From the NCBI GenBank assembly GCA_036946405.1, contig JAQIJC010000001.1:937001-1001000 (forward strand): a DNA stretch of 64,000 nt, given 5' to 3'. Origin of the DNA: Sphingomonas phyllosphaerae. GTDB taxonomy: Bacteria > Pseudomonadota > Alphaproteobacteria > Sphingomonadales > Sphingomonadaceae. Of this stretch, positions 8,253 to 18,227 are shown piece after piece. The position numbers and the translations under genes were made by a program. The notes under the pieces were generated by a model. It did no database searches and was not told the origin of the DNA. It was given only the letters and a program-made list of their open reading frames with translations. The stretch's first letter is position 1, and each line of letters starts with the position of its first letter.

Positions 8253-9251
8253 ATGAGCCGTAAACCCGTCCCCGCCCAGACGGGCGAACGTTCGCGCGTC
8301 GAGGTCGTCTTCGACCGCCCGCAACTGCTGAGCCGGCTGTTCGGCCAGTATGACCAGCATCTGGTGGCGCTGGAGAATCGGCTGGGGGTCTATATCACCG
8401 CGCGCGGCAATCGCGTCGGGCTGGAGGGGACCGCCGAGCAGGTGGCGCTGGCGCGCGACGTGCTCCACGATCTTTATGCGCGGATCCAGCGCGGCGAGGA
8501 GGTCGATACCGGCCTCGTCGACGCATCGATCGCCATGGCGGCCGAGCCGGTGCTCGACGGGATCATCTCCGCCGAGCGCAGTCCGACGCCGTCGGTGATG
8601 ATCCGCACGCGCAAGAAGACGATCGTCCCGCGCACGCCCGCGCAGGCGCATTACATGCGCGAGCTGACCACGCACGACATGATCTTCGCGCTCGGCCCGG
8701 CGGGCACCGGCAAGACCTATATCGCGGTCGCGCAGGCGGTCGCGCAGCTGATCTCGGGCAGCGTCCAGCGGCTGATCCTGTCGCGCCCGGCGGTCGAGGC
8801 GGGTGAGCGGCTCGGCTTCCTCCCCGGCGACATGAAAGAGAAGGTCGATCCCTATCTCCGCCCGCTCTACGACGCGCTGTACGATTGCCTGCCTGCCGAG
8901 CAGGTCGAGCGGCGGATCGCGTCGGGGGAGATCGAGATCGCCCCGATCGCCTTCATGCGCGGCCGGACGTTGGGCGACGCGTTCGTGATCCTCGACGAGG
9001 CGCAGAACACCACTCCGGCGCAGATGAAGATGTTCCTGACCCGCTTCGGGCAGAACAGTCGGATGGTGATCTGCGGCGATCCCAACCAGACCGACCTGCC
9101 TGGCGGCGTCGGCGCCAGCGGCCTGGCCGATGCGACGACGCGTCTGGAGGGGGTGGAGGGTATCTCGCTGTGCCGCTTCACCGCCGCCGACGTCGTCCGT
9201 CATCCGATCGTCGGGCGGATCGTGGAGGCGTATGAGGGGGTGTCTGGTTGA
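8253..9251 (+). CDS. PhoH family ATPase (YbeZ type)
   Basis: 332 residues; ATG at 8253 is preceded by AGGAG. Residues 1-110 form the KH-like N-terminal region of the YbeZ subgroup. The P-loop GPAGTGKT is at about 148-155 and the Walker B/DEAQN box reads VILDEAQNTTPAQMKM. YbeZ-type PhoH proteins act with YbeY in rRNA processing. The usual direct phoH-ybeY junction is interrupted here by the vapBC pair. Confidence 0.94.
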   Translation: MSRKPVPAQTGERSRVEVVFDRPQLLSRLFGQYDQHLVALENRLGVYITARGNRVGLEGTAEQVALARDVLHDLYARIQRGEEVDTGLVDASIAMAAEPVLDGIISAERSPTPSVMIRTRKKTIVPRTPAQAHYMRELTTHDMIFALGPAGTGKTYIAVAQAVAQLISGSVQRLILSRPAVEAGERLGFLPGDMKEKVDPYLRPLYDALYDCLPAEQVERRIASGEIEIAPIAFMRGRTLGDAFVILDEAQNTTPAQMKMFLTRFGQNSRMVICGDPNQTDLPGGVGASGLADATTRLEGVEGISLCRFTAADVVRHPIVGRIVEAYEGVSG

Positions 9252-9257
9252 CGCGCT

Positions 9258-9289
9258 GGGATATCCTTGGTAGCTTGAAGGGATATTCC
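9258..9289. promoter_or_regulatory. Twin GGGATAT boxes upstream of vapB (candidate TA operator)
   Basis: GGGATATCC at 9258-9266 and GGGATATTCC at 9280-9289 are near-identical, individually palindromic boxes whose starts lie 22 bases apart, about two helical turns. They fall between the phoH stop and the vapB Shine-Dalgarno (GGAGG, 9290-9294). VapBC complexes commonly repress their own promoter through paired palindromes, so an autoregulatory operator is the likely role. Confidence 0.5.
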
Positions 9290-9299
9290 GGAGGATGCC

Positions 9300-9548
9300 A
9301 TGGCGTCTCTGTACATCAAGGATGAGGAGGCGAACGTGCTGGCGGCACGGCTCGCCGAGCGACGTGGCATCTCCAAGACGATGGCCGTGAAGCTGGCTCT
9401 CCAGCATGAACTGGCACGCGACGATGTTCATGTCCCGTTGCGCGAACGTCTGGCGGCGTGGCGCAAGACCCTTCCGTCCGGCAAGCGTACCGGGCTGTCG
9501 GCGGACAAGGCGTTTTACGATTCGCTCAGTGACGAGGACATGGATTGA
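9300..9548 (+). CDS. vapB: VapB-type antitoxin (PSK_trans_fac/Rv0623-like)
   Basis: 82 residues; GGAGG lies six bases upstream of the ATG. MASLYIKDEEANVLAARLAE followed by RGISKTMAVKLALQHEL is the short DNA-binding N-terminus of this VapB subgroup; the acidic tail (SLSDEDMD) would wrap the toxin. It neutralises the VapC RNase downstream and represses the operon as a complex. The toxin start overlaps its stop. Located between phoH and ybeY, which suggests later acquisition. Confidence 0.87.
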   Translation: MASLYIKDEEANVLAARLAERRGISKTMAVKLALQHELARDDVHVPLRERLAAWRKTLPSGKRTGLSADKAFYDSLSDEDMD

Positions 9549-9943
9549 CCATCTTCGTCGACGCCTCCGCCATCGTCGCGATCATCGACGGCGAAGCGGA
9601 GGCGGACGCCTTCTCGGACGCGATCGAGGCACATAATGATCGTTGCTATTGCGCGGTCGGGGCGTGGGAAGCCGCGCACGCGATCGCCCGTTTGTGGGGG
9701 ATCGACCTTCCCGAGGCCGGCGCCGTCATCGCCGAGTTCGCCCATCAGACCGGATTGCGGCTGGTGACGATCGGCGTGTCCGAGGGTCGCGCCGCGATCG
9801 ACGCCGCCGCGCGGTACGGCAAGCTGTCGAAACACCCCGCCAAATTGAACATGGCCGATTGCTTCGCCTATGCCTGCGCGAAAGCAAACGGCGCGAGTCT
9901 GCTCTACAAAGGCAACGACTTCTCCCACACGGACTTCGGCTGA
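9545..9943 (+). CDS. vapC: VapC-type PIN-domain ribonuclease toxin
   Basis: 132 residues from a TTG start that overlaps the vapB stop (TTGA). The PIN acidic residues are visible: D in MTIFVDASAIVAI, E in GAWEAAHAI, and D in LNMADCFAYACAKA, followed by the usual LLYKGNDFSHTD ending. VapC toxins are Mg-dependent RNases that cut tRNA or rRNA. The residues look intact, so an active pair is expected. Confidence 0.88.
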   Translation: MTIFVDASAIVAIIDGEAEADAFSDAIEAHNDRCYCAVGAWEAAHAIARLWGIDLPEAGAVIAEFAHQTGLRLVTIGVSEGRAAIDAAARYGKLSKHPAKLNMADCFAYACAKANGASLLYKGNDFSHTDFG

Positions 9944-9944
9944 C

Positions 9945-10454
9945 ATGATCCACATCGAACTCACCCGCGAAGAACCGTGGCCCGACACCGACTGGGACGC
10001 CCGCGCGCTCGCCGCCGCCCGCGCCGCGATCGCGCGGACGCCGTATGGCGAGCTCATCACCACGCCTGCGCATGTCGAGATCAGCGTCCGCCTCGCCGCC
10101 GACGAGGAGGTGCAGGGACTCAACCGCCAGTACCGGCAGAAGGACAAGCCGACCAACGTCCTGTCCTTCCCGATGGTCCAGCCCGACCTGATCGACACCG
10201 TCAGCCAGAACAGCGACGATGGCGAGGTGCTGCTCGGCGACATCGTCCTCGCGCACGGCGTCTGCGAACGCGAGGCGGCGGAGCGGAACATTACGGCGGC
10301 GGATCATTTCACGCATCTGGTGGTGCATGGCTGCCTGCATCTGCTAGGCTATGACCATATGACCGACGACGAGGGCGACGCCATGGAGCAGATCGAGCGC
10401 GATGCCCTTGCCGATCTGGGCATCGCCGACCCCTATCTGATTCGCGAGGATTGA
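9945..10454 (+). CDS. ybeY: Endoribonuclease YbeY
   Basis: 169 residues from the ATG at 9945, directly after vapC. The zinc motif HGCLHLLGYDH (HGxxHxxGyDH) is intact, and the upstream RQKDKPTNVLSFP block is typical. YbeY matures the 16S rRNA 3' end and takes part in ribosome quality control. It belongs to the phoH-ybeY-CBS string, interrupted upstream by vapBC. Confidence 0.95.
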   Translation: MIHIELTREEPWPDTDWDARALAAARAAIARTPYGELITTPAHVEISVRLAADEEVQGLNRQYRQKDKPTNVLSFPMVQPDLIDTVSQNSDDGEVLLGDIVLAHGVCEREAAERNITAADHFTHLVVHGCLHLLGYDHMTDDEGDAMEQIERDALADLGIADPYLIRED

Positions 10455-10465
10455 ACACCACGGCC

Positions 10466-11380
<915 letters not shown>

Positions 11381-11386
11381 TCCGCC

Positions 11387-11470
11387 GTCGTCCCGGACTT
11401 GATCCGGGACCCCGCTTCTTCTCTACCGAGCGGCAGAAGTGGGATCCCGGCTCAAGTCCGGGAGGACGAC
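11387..11470. repeat. Intergenic palindromic repeat, family B copy 2
   Basis: GTCGTCCCGGACTTGATCCG on the left matches CCCGGCTCAAGTCCGGGAGG on the right, with CCCCGCTTCTTCT and GCAGAAGTGGG within. Same element as at 8026, between the CBS protein and the dehydrogenase. Confidence 0.87.
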
Positions 11471-11524
11471 GGTCGGGGCACGAACCCGGTGGCGTCTCCC
11501 CGCGCACGCGCCTACATTCGCGCT

Positions 11525-12853
11525 ATGCGCAAACACGTCCTCGCCGTCATCGGCCTGTTGATCGCCCTCGGCGTCGCGATCTTTCTCTATCTGTCGTGGC
11601 CCGACACCGCCCGACGCGACGTGGCGGCGGTGACCGGCGCGCGTCCGGACATCACGCCCCCACGCGAGCAGGTGCTCCCGACCGTCAAGACCGCCGACCC
11701 GATCGGCTGGAAGGCCGGCGAGGCACCGACCGCCGCCGCCGGGCTGAAAGCCGCTGCGTTCGCGACCGGGCTCGACCATCCGCGCTGGCTCTATCGCCTG
11801 CCCAACGGCGACGTGCTGGTCGCCGAAACCAATTCGCCGCCACGCTCGGGCGGCGGCATCAAGGGCTGGGTGATGCGCCACTTGCTCGGCAAGGTCGGCG
11901 CGGGCGTCCCCTCCGCCAACCGCATCACGCTGCTGCGTGACGCGAACGGCGACGGCGTGGCGGAGCTGAAGACGCCGTTCCTGACCGGGCTCAACTCGCC
12001 GTCGGGCATGGCGCTGCTGGGCGGCCAGCTCTACGTCGCCAACACCGATGCGCTGGTCCGCGTGCCGTATCGCGACGGCGAGACGACGATCACCGCGCGT
12101 CCCGAGACGGTCGTCCGCTATCCCGGCGGCGGCAACCACTGGTCGCGCAACGTGATCGTCGCCGAGGACGGCAAGACGCTCTACGTCTCGGTCGGCTCGG
12201 CCACCAACATCGCCGACGACGGGCTCGACGTCGAGCACGACCGCGCCGCGATCCTGCAGGTCTATCCCGACAGCAAGAAATATCGCGTCTTCGCCGCCGG
12301 CATTCGCAACGCCAATGGCATGGCGCTGGTCCCCGGCACTGACCGGCTGTGGACCGTCGTCAACGAGCGCGACATGCTCGGTTCCGATCTCGTCCCCGAT
12401 TACCTGACAGCGGTTGAGCTGGGCGATCATTTCGGCTGGCCGTGGTATTATTGGGGCGGCTATATCGACCCGCGCGTCGAGCCGAAGAACCCGCAATTGC
12501 AGCAATATGCCAAGCGACCCGATTATGCCTTGGGGCCGCACGTCGCCGCGCTCGGGCTGACCTTCGCGGCGGACGCGAAGCTCGGCGACCGCTTCGCGCG
12601 CGGCGCGTTCATCGGCGAGCATGGCTCGTGGAACCGCAAGCCGCTGTCGGGCTACAAGGTGGTCTTCGTCCCCTTCGACGCGAGCGGCTGGCCGGTGAAG
12701 GGTGCCAAGCCCGTCGACGTGCTGACCGGCTTCCTCAACAAGGACGACGAGGCGCACGGCCGCCCGGTCGGCGTCATCACCGACAGGACGGGCGCGCTGC
12801 TGGTCGCGGACGACGTCGGCAACACGATCTGGCGGGTCAGCGCGGGCGGTTGA
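11525..12853 (+). CDS. Membrane-anchored sorbosone dehydrogenase/PQQ-type sugar dehydrogenase
   Basis: 442 residues. An N-terminal helix (residues 5-24) predicts a periplasmic enzyme held by a signal anchor. The rest is a beta-propeller of the GSDH/L-sorbosone dehydrogenase family: ATGLDHPRWLYRLPNGDVLV, GLNSPSGMALLGGQLYVANT, RNANGMALVPGTDRLW and the closing FIGEHGSWNRKPLSGYKVVF, VGVITDRTGALLVADDVGN. Many homologues are annotated PQQ-dependent; the sugar is unknown. No PQQ genes lie in the window. Confidence 0.86.
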   Translation: MRKHVLAVIGLLIALGVAIFLYLSWPDTARRDVAAVTGARPDITPPREQVLPTVKTADPIGWKAGEAPTAAAGLKAAAFATGLDHPRWLYRLPNGDVLVAETNSPPRSGGGIKGWVMRHLLGKVGAGVPSANRITLLRDANGDGVAELKTPFLTGLNSPSGMALLGGQLYVANTDALVRVPYRDGETTITARPETVVRYPGGGNHWSRNVIVAEDGKTLYVSVGSATNIADDGLDVEHDRAAILQVYPDSKKYRVFAAGIRNANGMALVPGTDRLWTVVNERDMLGSDLVPDYLTAVELGDHFGWPWYYWGGYIDPRVEPKNPQLQQYAKRPDYALGPHVAALGLTFAADAKLGDRFARGAFIGEHGSWNRKPLSGYKVVFVPFDASGWPVKGAKPVDVLTGFLNKDDEAHGRPVGVITDRTGALLVADDVGNTIWRVSAGG

Positions 12854-12863
12854 GCCAGCGGGC

Positions 12864-13148
12864 GTGGGCTGGGTGTACATCATGACCGATGCACCCAGCG
12901 GCACGCTCTTCATCGGCGTGACCGGCAATCTGGCGGCGCGCGTCCAGCAGCATCGCGAGGGCAGGGGTTCGGACTTCTGCCGCGAACACGGCCTGACGTG
13001 ATTGGTCTACGTCGAGTGGCACGACACGATGCTCGAAGCGATCACGCGCGAGAAGGCGCTGAAAAAATGGAAGCGCGCGTGGAAGCTCAACCTGATCGGT
13101 AAGATGAATCCCGATTGGGACGACCTGTGGGAAAAGATCAACATGTGA
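12864..13148 (+). pseudogene. GIY-YIG nuclease-like gene with an internal stop
   Basis: From GTG 12864 the frame reads GWVYIMTDAPSGTLFIGVTG (the GIY-YIG core), then LAARVQQHREGRGSDFCREH, then a TGA at 12999-13001, and continues in the same frame with LVYVEWHDTMLEAITREKAL, KKWKRAWKLNLI and MNPDWDDLW to the stop at 13146. The second half is fully family-like, so a single nonsense change interrupts an otherwise intact gene of about 95 codons. The usual residue at that point is Arg, and CGA to TGA is one transition. A sequencing error is possible. Confidence 0.8.
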
Positions 13149-13154
13149 TCCACC

Positions 13155-13286
13155 GTCGCCCCTGCGAAGGCAGGGGCCCATGTCTGTCGCGTTCCGCGGG
13201 CCATCTTGGACACACGACCAGCCTGTGTGTCCGAACCCGCACAAACCGACTAGACAGACATAGGCCCCTGCCTGCGCAGGGGCGAC
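13155..13286. repeat. Intergenic palindromic repeat, family C copy 1
   Basis: GTCGCCCCTGCGAAGGCAGG followed by GGCCCATGTCTGT at the left pairs with ACAGACATAGGCC then CCTGCCTGCGCAGGGGCGAC at the right; about 70 bases lie between. The second copy is at 24317. Here it lies between convergent genes and could act as a terminator. Confidence 0.88.
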
Positions 13287-13294
13287 GGCATTAA

Positions 13295-15130
13295 CTATCC
13301 CGCCCCATAAAGCGCATCCAACCGCGCGCCATACACCTGCCGCAACACATGCCGGCGGATCTTCAAGCTTGGCGTCAGCTGCTCGTTCTCGATCGAGAAC
13401 GGCGCGTCCGCGAGGATCCACCGCCGCACCCGCTCGGTCACCGACAGCATCGCATTGGTGCGATCCACCGCCGCCTGCACCGCCGACCGATACGCCGGGT
13501 CCTCCGCCAGCAATGCGCCCTGCTTGCCGTGCGCCGCCGCCCATTCCGCGCTCCACTCGGCATCTGGCACCAGCACCGCCACCATATGCGGCTTGCGGTC
13601 ACCCGCGATCATCGCCTGCCCGATTTCGGGCTGGAGCGTGAGCAGCCCCTCGACCTTCTGCGGCGCGACATTCTCGCCTTTGTCGTTGATGATGAGGTCT
13701 TTCTTGCGATCGGTGATGCGGATGCGCCCGCCGGCATCGATTTCGCCGATATCGCCGGTGTGTAGCCAGCCGTCCTTGAGCACCCGCGCGGTCTCGGCCT
13801 CGTTGCGCCAGTAACCGTGCATCACCAATTCGCCGCGCACCAAGATTTCGCCATCCTCGGCGATCTTCACCTCGGTAGCGGCGAGCGGCGGCCCGACCGA
13901 GTCCATCGTCACCCCGGCGCTCGGGCGGTTGCACGAGATCACCGGCGCCGCCTCGGTCTGGCCATAGCCCTGCAGGAAGGTGACGCCAAGCGACTGGAAG
14001 AACACGCCGACCTCCGGGGTCAGCGGCGCACCGCCGGAGATCATCGCCTTCATCCGTCCGCCGAACTTGCGCGCGATCTTGGGCTTGAACAGCGTGTCGA
14101 CCAGCAGCGCCTTGGGCCGGTCGCCCAGCCGCAGCCGCCCGGCATCGCGCTTCGCCCCGATATCGAGCGCGGCGGCGAGCAATTTGGCGGGCAGGCCGCC
14201 CTGCCGCTCGATCGCCTTGCTGATCCGCGTGCGCAGCACCTCGAACAAGCGCGGCACGACGAACATGATCGTCGGGCGCACCTCCTCGATATTGGCGGCG
14301 AGCTTGTCGATCCCCTCGGCATAATAGATCTGCCCGCCCATCCCGATCGGGAAGTGCTGTCCGCCGGTATGCTCATAGGCGTGGCTGAGCGGCAGGAACG
14401 ACAGGAATACCTCGTCGCCCCAGCCGAAATCCTCCGCCACCACCGCCGAGCAGCCCGCGACATTGTGCAGGATCGCGCCGTGATGCTGCATCACCCCGCG
14501 CGGCGCGCCGCCGGTGCCGCTGGTGTAGATGATGCACGCCAGATCATCGCGCGCGAAATCGGCTTGCGCGGCGACCGTGGCGACCTCGGTGGGATGGCGC
14601 TCGATCAGCGTCTGCCAATCGTGGACGTCGATCGCGGTCTGCCCCAGCCGCATCGCATCGATCCCGATCAGCATCTGCGGCCGGATCGAGCGCAGGATCG
14701 CGGGCATCAGGGTCTTCGCGAGCTTCGCGGTCGAGACGATCACCGCCTTCGCACCCGAATTCTCGATAATGTGCGCGTGGTCGCGCTCGGTGTTGGTCGT
14801 GTAGGTCGGCACGGTCACGCAGCCCGCCGCCATGATCGCCAGATCGGACAGGCACCATTCGGGGCGGTTCTCAGCGACCAGCATCACGCGGTCGCCGCGC
14901 TCCAGCCCGACCGCGCGCAGCCCCGTCGCCAGCCGCGCGACCGTCTCGGCCGCCTGTCGCCAGCTCGTCGACACCCATTTGCCGTCGCGCTTCTGCCACA
15001 GGAACGGCGCATCGCCCTTCTCCGCGGCGCGGGTGAAGAACATCGTCACCAGATTGGGGAATGGTTCCAGCCGACGAATAATGGTGCCGCTCCTCTCCTT
15101 GCGGGCGTGTCGCCCTTTCCCTTGCGTCAT
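13295..15130 (-). CDS. Long-chain acyl-CoA synthetase (AMP-forming)
   Basis: 611 residues from ATG 15130. The adenylation motifs are complete: YTSGTGGAPRGVMQHHGAIL (P-loop), GYGQTEAAPVISCN, the GWLHTGDIGEID box and DRKKDLIINDKGENVAPQKV with the C-terminal catalytic lysine region. The organisation resembles the COG1022/FAA1 group that activates long-chain fatty acids at the membrane. The frame stays open upstream toward the divergent ggt gene, but family homology starts near EPFPNLVTMFFTRA, supporting 15130. Confidence 0.92.
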   Translation of the reverse strand: MTQGKGRHARKERSGTIIRRLEPFPNLVTMFFTRAAEKGDAPFLWQKRDGKWVSTSWRQAAETVARLATGLRAVGLERGDRVMLVAENRPEWCLSDLAIMAAGCVTVPTYTTNTERDHAHIIENSGAKAVIVSTAKLAKTLMPAILRSIRPQMLIGIDAMRLGQTAIDVHDWQTLIERHPTEVATVAAQADFARDDLACIIYTSGTGGAPRGVMQHHGAILHNVAGCSAVVAEDFGWGDEVFLSFLPLSHAYEHTGGQHFPIGMGGQIYYAEGIDKLAANIEEVRPTIMFVVPRLFEVLRTRISKAIERQGGLPAKLLAAALDIGAKRDAGRLRLGDRPKALLVDTLFKPKIARKFGGRMKAMISGGAPLTPEVGVFFQSLGVTFLQGYGQTEAAPVISCNRPSAGVTMDSVGPPLAATEVKIAEDGEILVRGELVMHGYWRNEAETARVLKDGWLHTGDIGEIDAGGRIRITDRKKDLIINDKGENVAPQKVEGLLTLQPEIGQAMIAGDRKPHMVAVLVPDAEWSAEWAAAHGKQGALLAEDPAYRSAVQAAVDRTNAMLSVTERVRRWILADAPFSIENEQLTPSLKIRRHVLRQVYGARLDALYGAG

Positions 15131-15194
15131 GCCAAGGATTTCCCCGCCGCGCCAGCATGGACGCTGTCCCGGCTCGGAGCTATCGCATGGCGCG

Positions 15195-16952
15195 ATGACC
15201 GACACGAGACACGCGCTGCCGCGCCTCCACGCGCTCCTGTTCGGGGCGGCCTTGCTGCTCGGGGCGTGCGCCGCTCCGCAGGCGGCGGTCGCCCCGCCCG
15301 TTCCGGCACCGTCCGCCACGACCGCAAAGGCGCAGATCTTCGTCGTGTCGGCCAACCCGCTTGCCACCGATGCCGGGATGGCGGTGCTGCGCCGCGGCGG
15401 CTCGGCGGCGGATGCGGCGGTCGCGGTGCAGGCGATGCTGTCGCTGGTCGAGCCGCAAAGCTCCGGCGTCGGCGGCGGTGCGTTCCTGACCTATTATGAC
15501 GCCGCCGCGCGGCAGGTGCGCATCTACGATGGGCGCGAAACCGCACCGGCGGGCGCGACGCCCGACATGTTCCTCGACGACAATGGCCAGTCGCTGCCGT
15601 TCGCGCAGGCGGTGCTCAGCGGACGCGCGACCGGCGTGCCCGGCGCGGTGAAGATGCTGGCGATGGTGCACGCCGAACACGGCCGGCTCGCGTGGAACAC
15701 CCTGTTCGGCGACGCACGCCGCACCGCTAGGGACGGTTTCACCGTCTCGCCGCGGCTCGCGCGCTTCCTCGGCGGCAATTATGCCGAGCTGAGCGCGCTC
15801 GACGTCCGCGCCTATTTCGCGCGTCCCGGCGGCGGATTGCTCCGCGCGGGCGACCGGCTCCGCAATCCCGCCTATGCCGCATTCCTCGCGCGGCTGGCCG
15901 ACCAAGGACCCGACGCGCTCTACACCGGCGAAACCGCCCGGCGGATCGTCGCGCGCACCACGCAGGGCCCGCTCGCGGGCACGATGACGCTCGCCGATCT
16001 CACCGCCTATCACCCGGTGGTGCGCGAGCCGATCTGCGCGCCGTATCGCGTGCTTTTGGTCTGCGCGCCGCCACCGCCCGCCAGCGGGGTCGGGCTGCTC
16101 GAACTGCTCGGGCTGCTCGAACGTACCGACATCGCCACGCGCGGGCCGAACGATCCGCAGGCATGGTTCCTGTTCGCCGAGGCGAGCCGGCTGATGTACG
16201 CCGACCGCGACCGTTATGTCGGCGATCCCGCGTTCGTCGACGTGCCGGTCGCCGGGCTACTCGCGCCCGATTACCTCGCGAAGCGCGCGCAATTGATCGG
16301 CACCCGCGCCGGCCCTGCACCCGCGCCGGGCAACCCCGCCGGAGCGCCCGCCGCGGCCGTCGACCGCACGCTCGAGCCGACCGGCACCTCGCATTTCGTC
16401 GTCGGCGATGCGCGCGGCAACGTCGTGTCGATCACCACGACGGTCGAGTCGATCTTCGGCTCGGGACGGATGGTCGACGGCTTCTTCCTCAACAACCAGA
16501 TGACCGATTTCTCGTTCAGCCCGCGCGATGCCGCCGGCCGCGCCGCCGCCAACGCGGTCGCGGCCGGCAAGCGTCCGCGCTCGTCGATGACGCCGCTGGT
16601 GCTGCTCGACGACGGACGCCGCTTCGTCGGTGCGCTCGGCTCGGCGGGCGGCAATGCGATCCTCGCCTATGTCGGCAAGGCGGCGGTCGCGGCGATCGAC
16701 TGGAAGCTGCCGATGCAGGAAGCCTTGGGACTGCCCAACCTGATCGCCAAGGGCGACGCGTATCAGGGCGAAGCGTCGCGCTTTTCCCCGGCGGTGCGTG
16801 ACGGACTGGCCGCGCGCGGCGTCGTCGTGCGGCCGGGGCAGGGCGAGGATTCGGGGCTGCACGGCATCATCCTGCGCGACGGTCGCCTCGACGGCGGCTA
16901 CGACCCGCGCCGCGAAGGCAAGGTCGCGATCGAGCCAGCGCCAGCGAAATGA
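15195..16952 (+). CDS. ggt: Gamma-glutamyltransferase, lipoprotein
   Basis: 585 residues. ATG 15195 gives a signal with lipobox LLGAC, so the enzyme is predicted to be lipid-anchored in the periplasm. The large-subunit start IFVVSANPLATDAGMAVLRR, the substrate arginine in DGRETAP, the autoprocessing site PTGTSHFVVGD with the catalytic threonine, and GSAGGNAIL in the small subunit are all present. It cleaves glutathione and other gamma-glutamyl compounds. Divergent from the acyl-CoA synthetase, with a 64-base gap. Confidence 0.94.
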   Translation: MTDTRHALPRLHALLFGAALLLGACAAPQAAVAPPVPAPSATTAKAQIFVVSANPLATDAGMAVLRRGGSAADAAVAVQAMLSLVEPQSSGVGGGAFLTYYDAAARQVRIYDGRETAPAGATPDMFLDDNGQSLPFAQAVLSGRATGVPGAVKMLAMVHAEHGRLAWNTLFGDARRTARDGFTVSPRLARFLGGNYAELSALDVRAYFARPGGGLLRAGDRLRNPAYAAFLARLADQGPDALYTGETARRIVARTTQGPLAGTMTLADLTAYHPVVREPICAPYRVLLVCAPPPPASGVGLLELLGLLERTDIATRGPNDPQAWFLFAEASRLMYADRDRYVGDPAFVDVPVAGLLAPDYLAKRAQLIGTRAGPAPAPGNPAGAPAAAVDRTLEPTGTSHFVVGDARGNVVSITTTVESIFGSGRMVDGFFLNNQMTDFSFSPRDAAGRAAANAVAAGKRPRSSMTPLVLLDDGRRFVGALGSAGGNAILAYVGKAAVAAIDWKLPMQEALGLPNLIAKGDAYQGEASRFSPAVRDGLAARGVVVRPGQGEDSGLHGIILRDGRLDGGYDPRREGKVAIEPAPAK

Positions 16953-16988
16953 CGAGTCGGCGGCCGCGCGAAACGCCTTACGTCTGAC

Positions 16989-17070
16989 CCGTTCGCACTG
17001 GGCTTGTCGAAGTACGGGATTCCAGGCGGCTCGCTTGGGTCACGTGCTTCGACAAGCTCAGCACGAACGG
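16989..17070. repeat. Intergenic palindromic repeat, family D
   Basis: CCGTTCGCACTGGGCTTGTC followed by GAAGTACG at the left is the near reverse complement of CGTGCTTCGACAAGCTCAGC then ACGAACGG at the right. This GCTTGTCGAAG element lies between the convergent ggt and pyrD genes, where it could serve as a two-way terminator. Single copy in the window. Confidence 0.82.
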
Positions 17071-17093
17071 TGTGACTGTGACAGAGGGGCTTT

Positions 17094-18119
17094 CTACGCC
17101 CCCACCGCTTCCGCGACGCTCGCGAAGCCATCGCGCGCCAAGCAAGCCGCCAGTTCGCTCACCACCCGCCGCGGCAACCCCGGCCCTTCATAGACCAGCG
17201 CCGAATACAGCTGCACCAGACTCGCCCCGGCCCGGATCCGCGCATAGGCCTCCGCCCCGCTGTCGATCCCGCCCGCTGCCACCAGCGCGATCTGCCCGCC
17301 GGTCGCCGCGCGCACCTCCGCCAGCTTCGCCGCCGCCAGCGCGCGTAGCGGCGCGCCCGACAGGCCGCCGGTCTCCCCGGCGTGAACACTGCGCAGCGTC
17401 GGACGCGCGATCGTCGTGTTGCCGATCACCAGCGCATCGACGCCGCGTGCGATCGCGGCCTTCGCCACGCCGTCGATCCCGCCTGCGTCCAGATCGGGCG
17501 CGATCTTCAGGAACAGCGGCGTCGCCCCGCGCTCCGCGACGCACGCCGCCAGCAATTCGTCGAGCGCCGCCCCCTGTTGCAGGTCGCGCAAGCCGGGCGT
17601 GTTCGGCGAGCTGATGTTGATCGTCACATAATCCGCCACCGCCGCCGCCGCGCGCACCCCCGCGACATAATCGGCGACACGATCGGTCGCATCCTTGTTC
17701 GCGCCGACGTTGATCCCCAGCACCCCGCCGCGCCGATCCGCCGCCCGCGCGCGCGCAACGCCGTCCGCCAGCCCCCCGTTGTTGAACCCCATCCGGTTGA
17801 TGACCGCGCGATCCTCGGCCAGCCGGAACAGCCGCGGCTTCGGATTGCCCGGTTGCGCCAGCGGGGTGAGCGTCCCGACCTCGACCGCCCCGAACCCCAG
17901 CGCCATCAACCCGGTGATCGCGCGCGCATCCTTGTCGAGCCCCGCCGCCAGCCCGACCGGATTGGGAAAGCGCACGCCCGCCACCACCGTCTCCAACCGT
18001 GGCATCGTCCCCGCGAGCGGCGCGCCGCTCCGCCCCCAGCCGCCGAGCGCGCGAATCGCCCAGACGTGCGCGGTTTCGGGATCGAGCGTATGCACGAGGC
18101 GGGAGAGCAGGTCGGCCAT
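17094..18119 (-). CDS. pyrD: Dihydroorotate dehydrogenase (quinone), class 2
   Basis: 341 residues from ATG 18119. FPNPVGLAAGLDKDARAI, the class 2 block GFGAVEVGTLTPLAQPGNPK and the substrate loop NRMGFNNGG are followed by INISSPNTPGLRDLQQG (catalytic serine region), LKIAPDL and the FMN-phosphate site VAAGGIDSG. The N-terminal helix (residues 1-35) that docks to the membrane quinone is present. The enzyme makes orotate in pyrimidine synthesis. The leader toward the suf genes carries a separate plus-strand terminator. Confidence 0.95.
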   Translation of the reverse strand: MADLLSRLVHTLDPETAHVWAIRALGGWGRSGAPLAGTMPRLETVVAGVRFPNPVGLAAGLDKDARAITGLMALGFGAVEVGTLTPLAQPGNPKPRLFRLAEDRAVINRMGFNNGGLADGVARARAADRRGGVLGINVGANKDATDRVADYVAGVRAAAAVADYVTINISSPNTPGLRDLQQGAALDELLAACVAERGATPLFLKIAPDLDAGGIDGVAKAAIARGVDALVIGNTTIARPTLRSVHAGETGGLSGAPLRALAAAKLAEVRAATGGQIALVAAGGIDSGAEAYARIRAGASLVQLYSALVYEGPGLPRRVVSELAACLARDGFASVAEAVGA

Positions 18120-18227
18120 GCCCCGTCGTTTCGCCTCCTCGCGCGGGGAGATCAAGCACGGCGCAATTGTAAGTTTTGCCGTATGCTGCGTCGCATCCAT
18201 CCAATCTTTGCGGCCGAATCAGCGGCA

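Noticed and set aside
13817-15499. A 560-codon plus-strand frame over the acyl-CoA synthetase and ggt start
   Set aside because: It crosses two real genes in another frame or strand and shows no family text.
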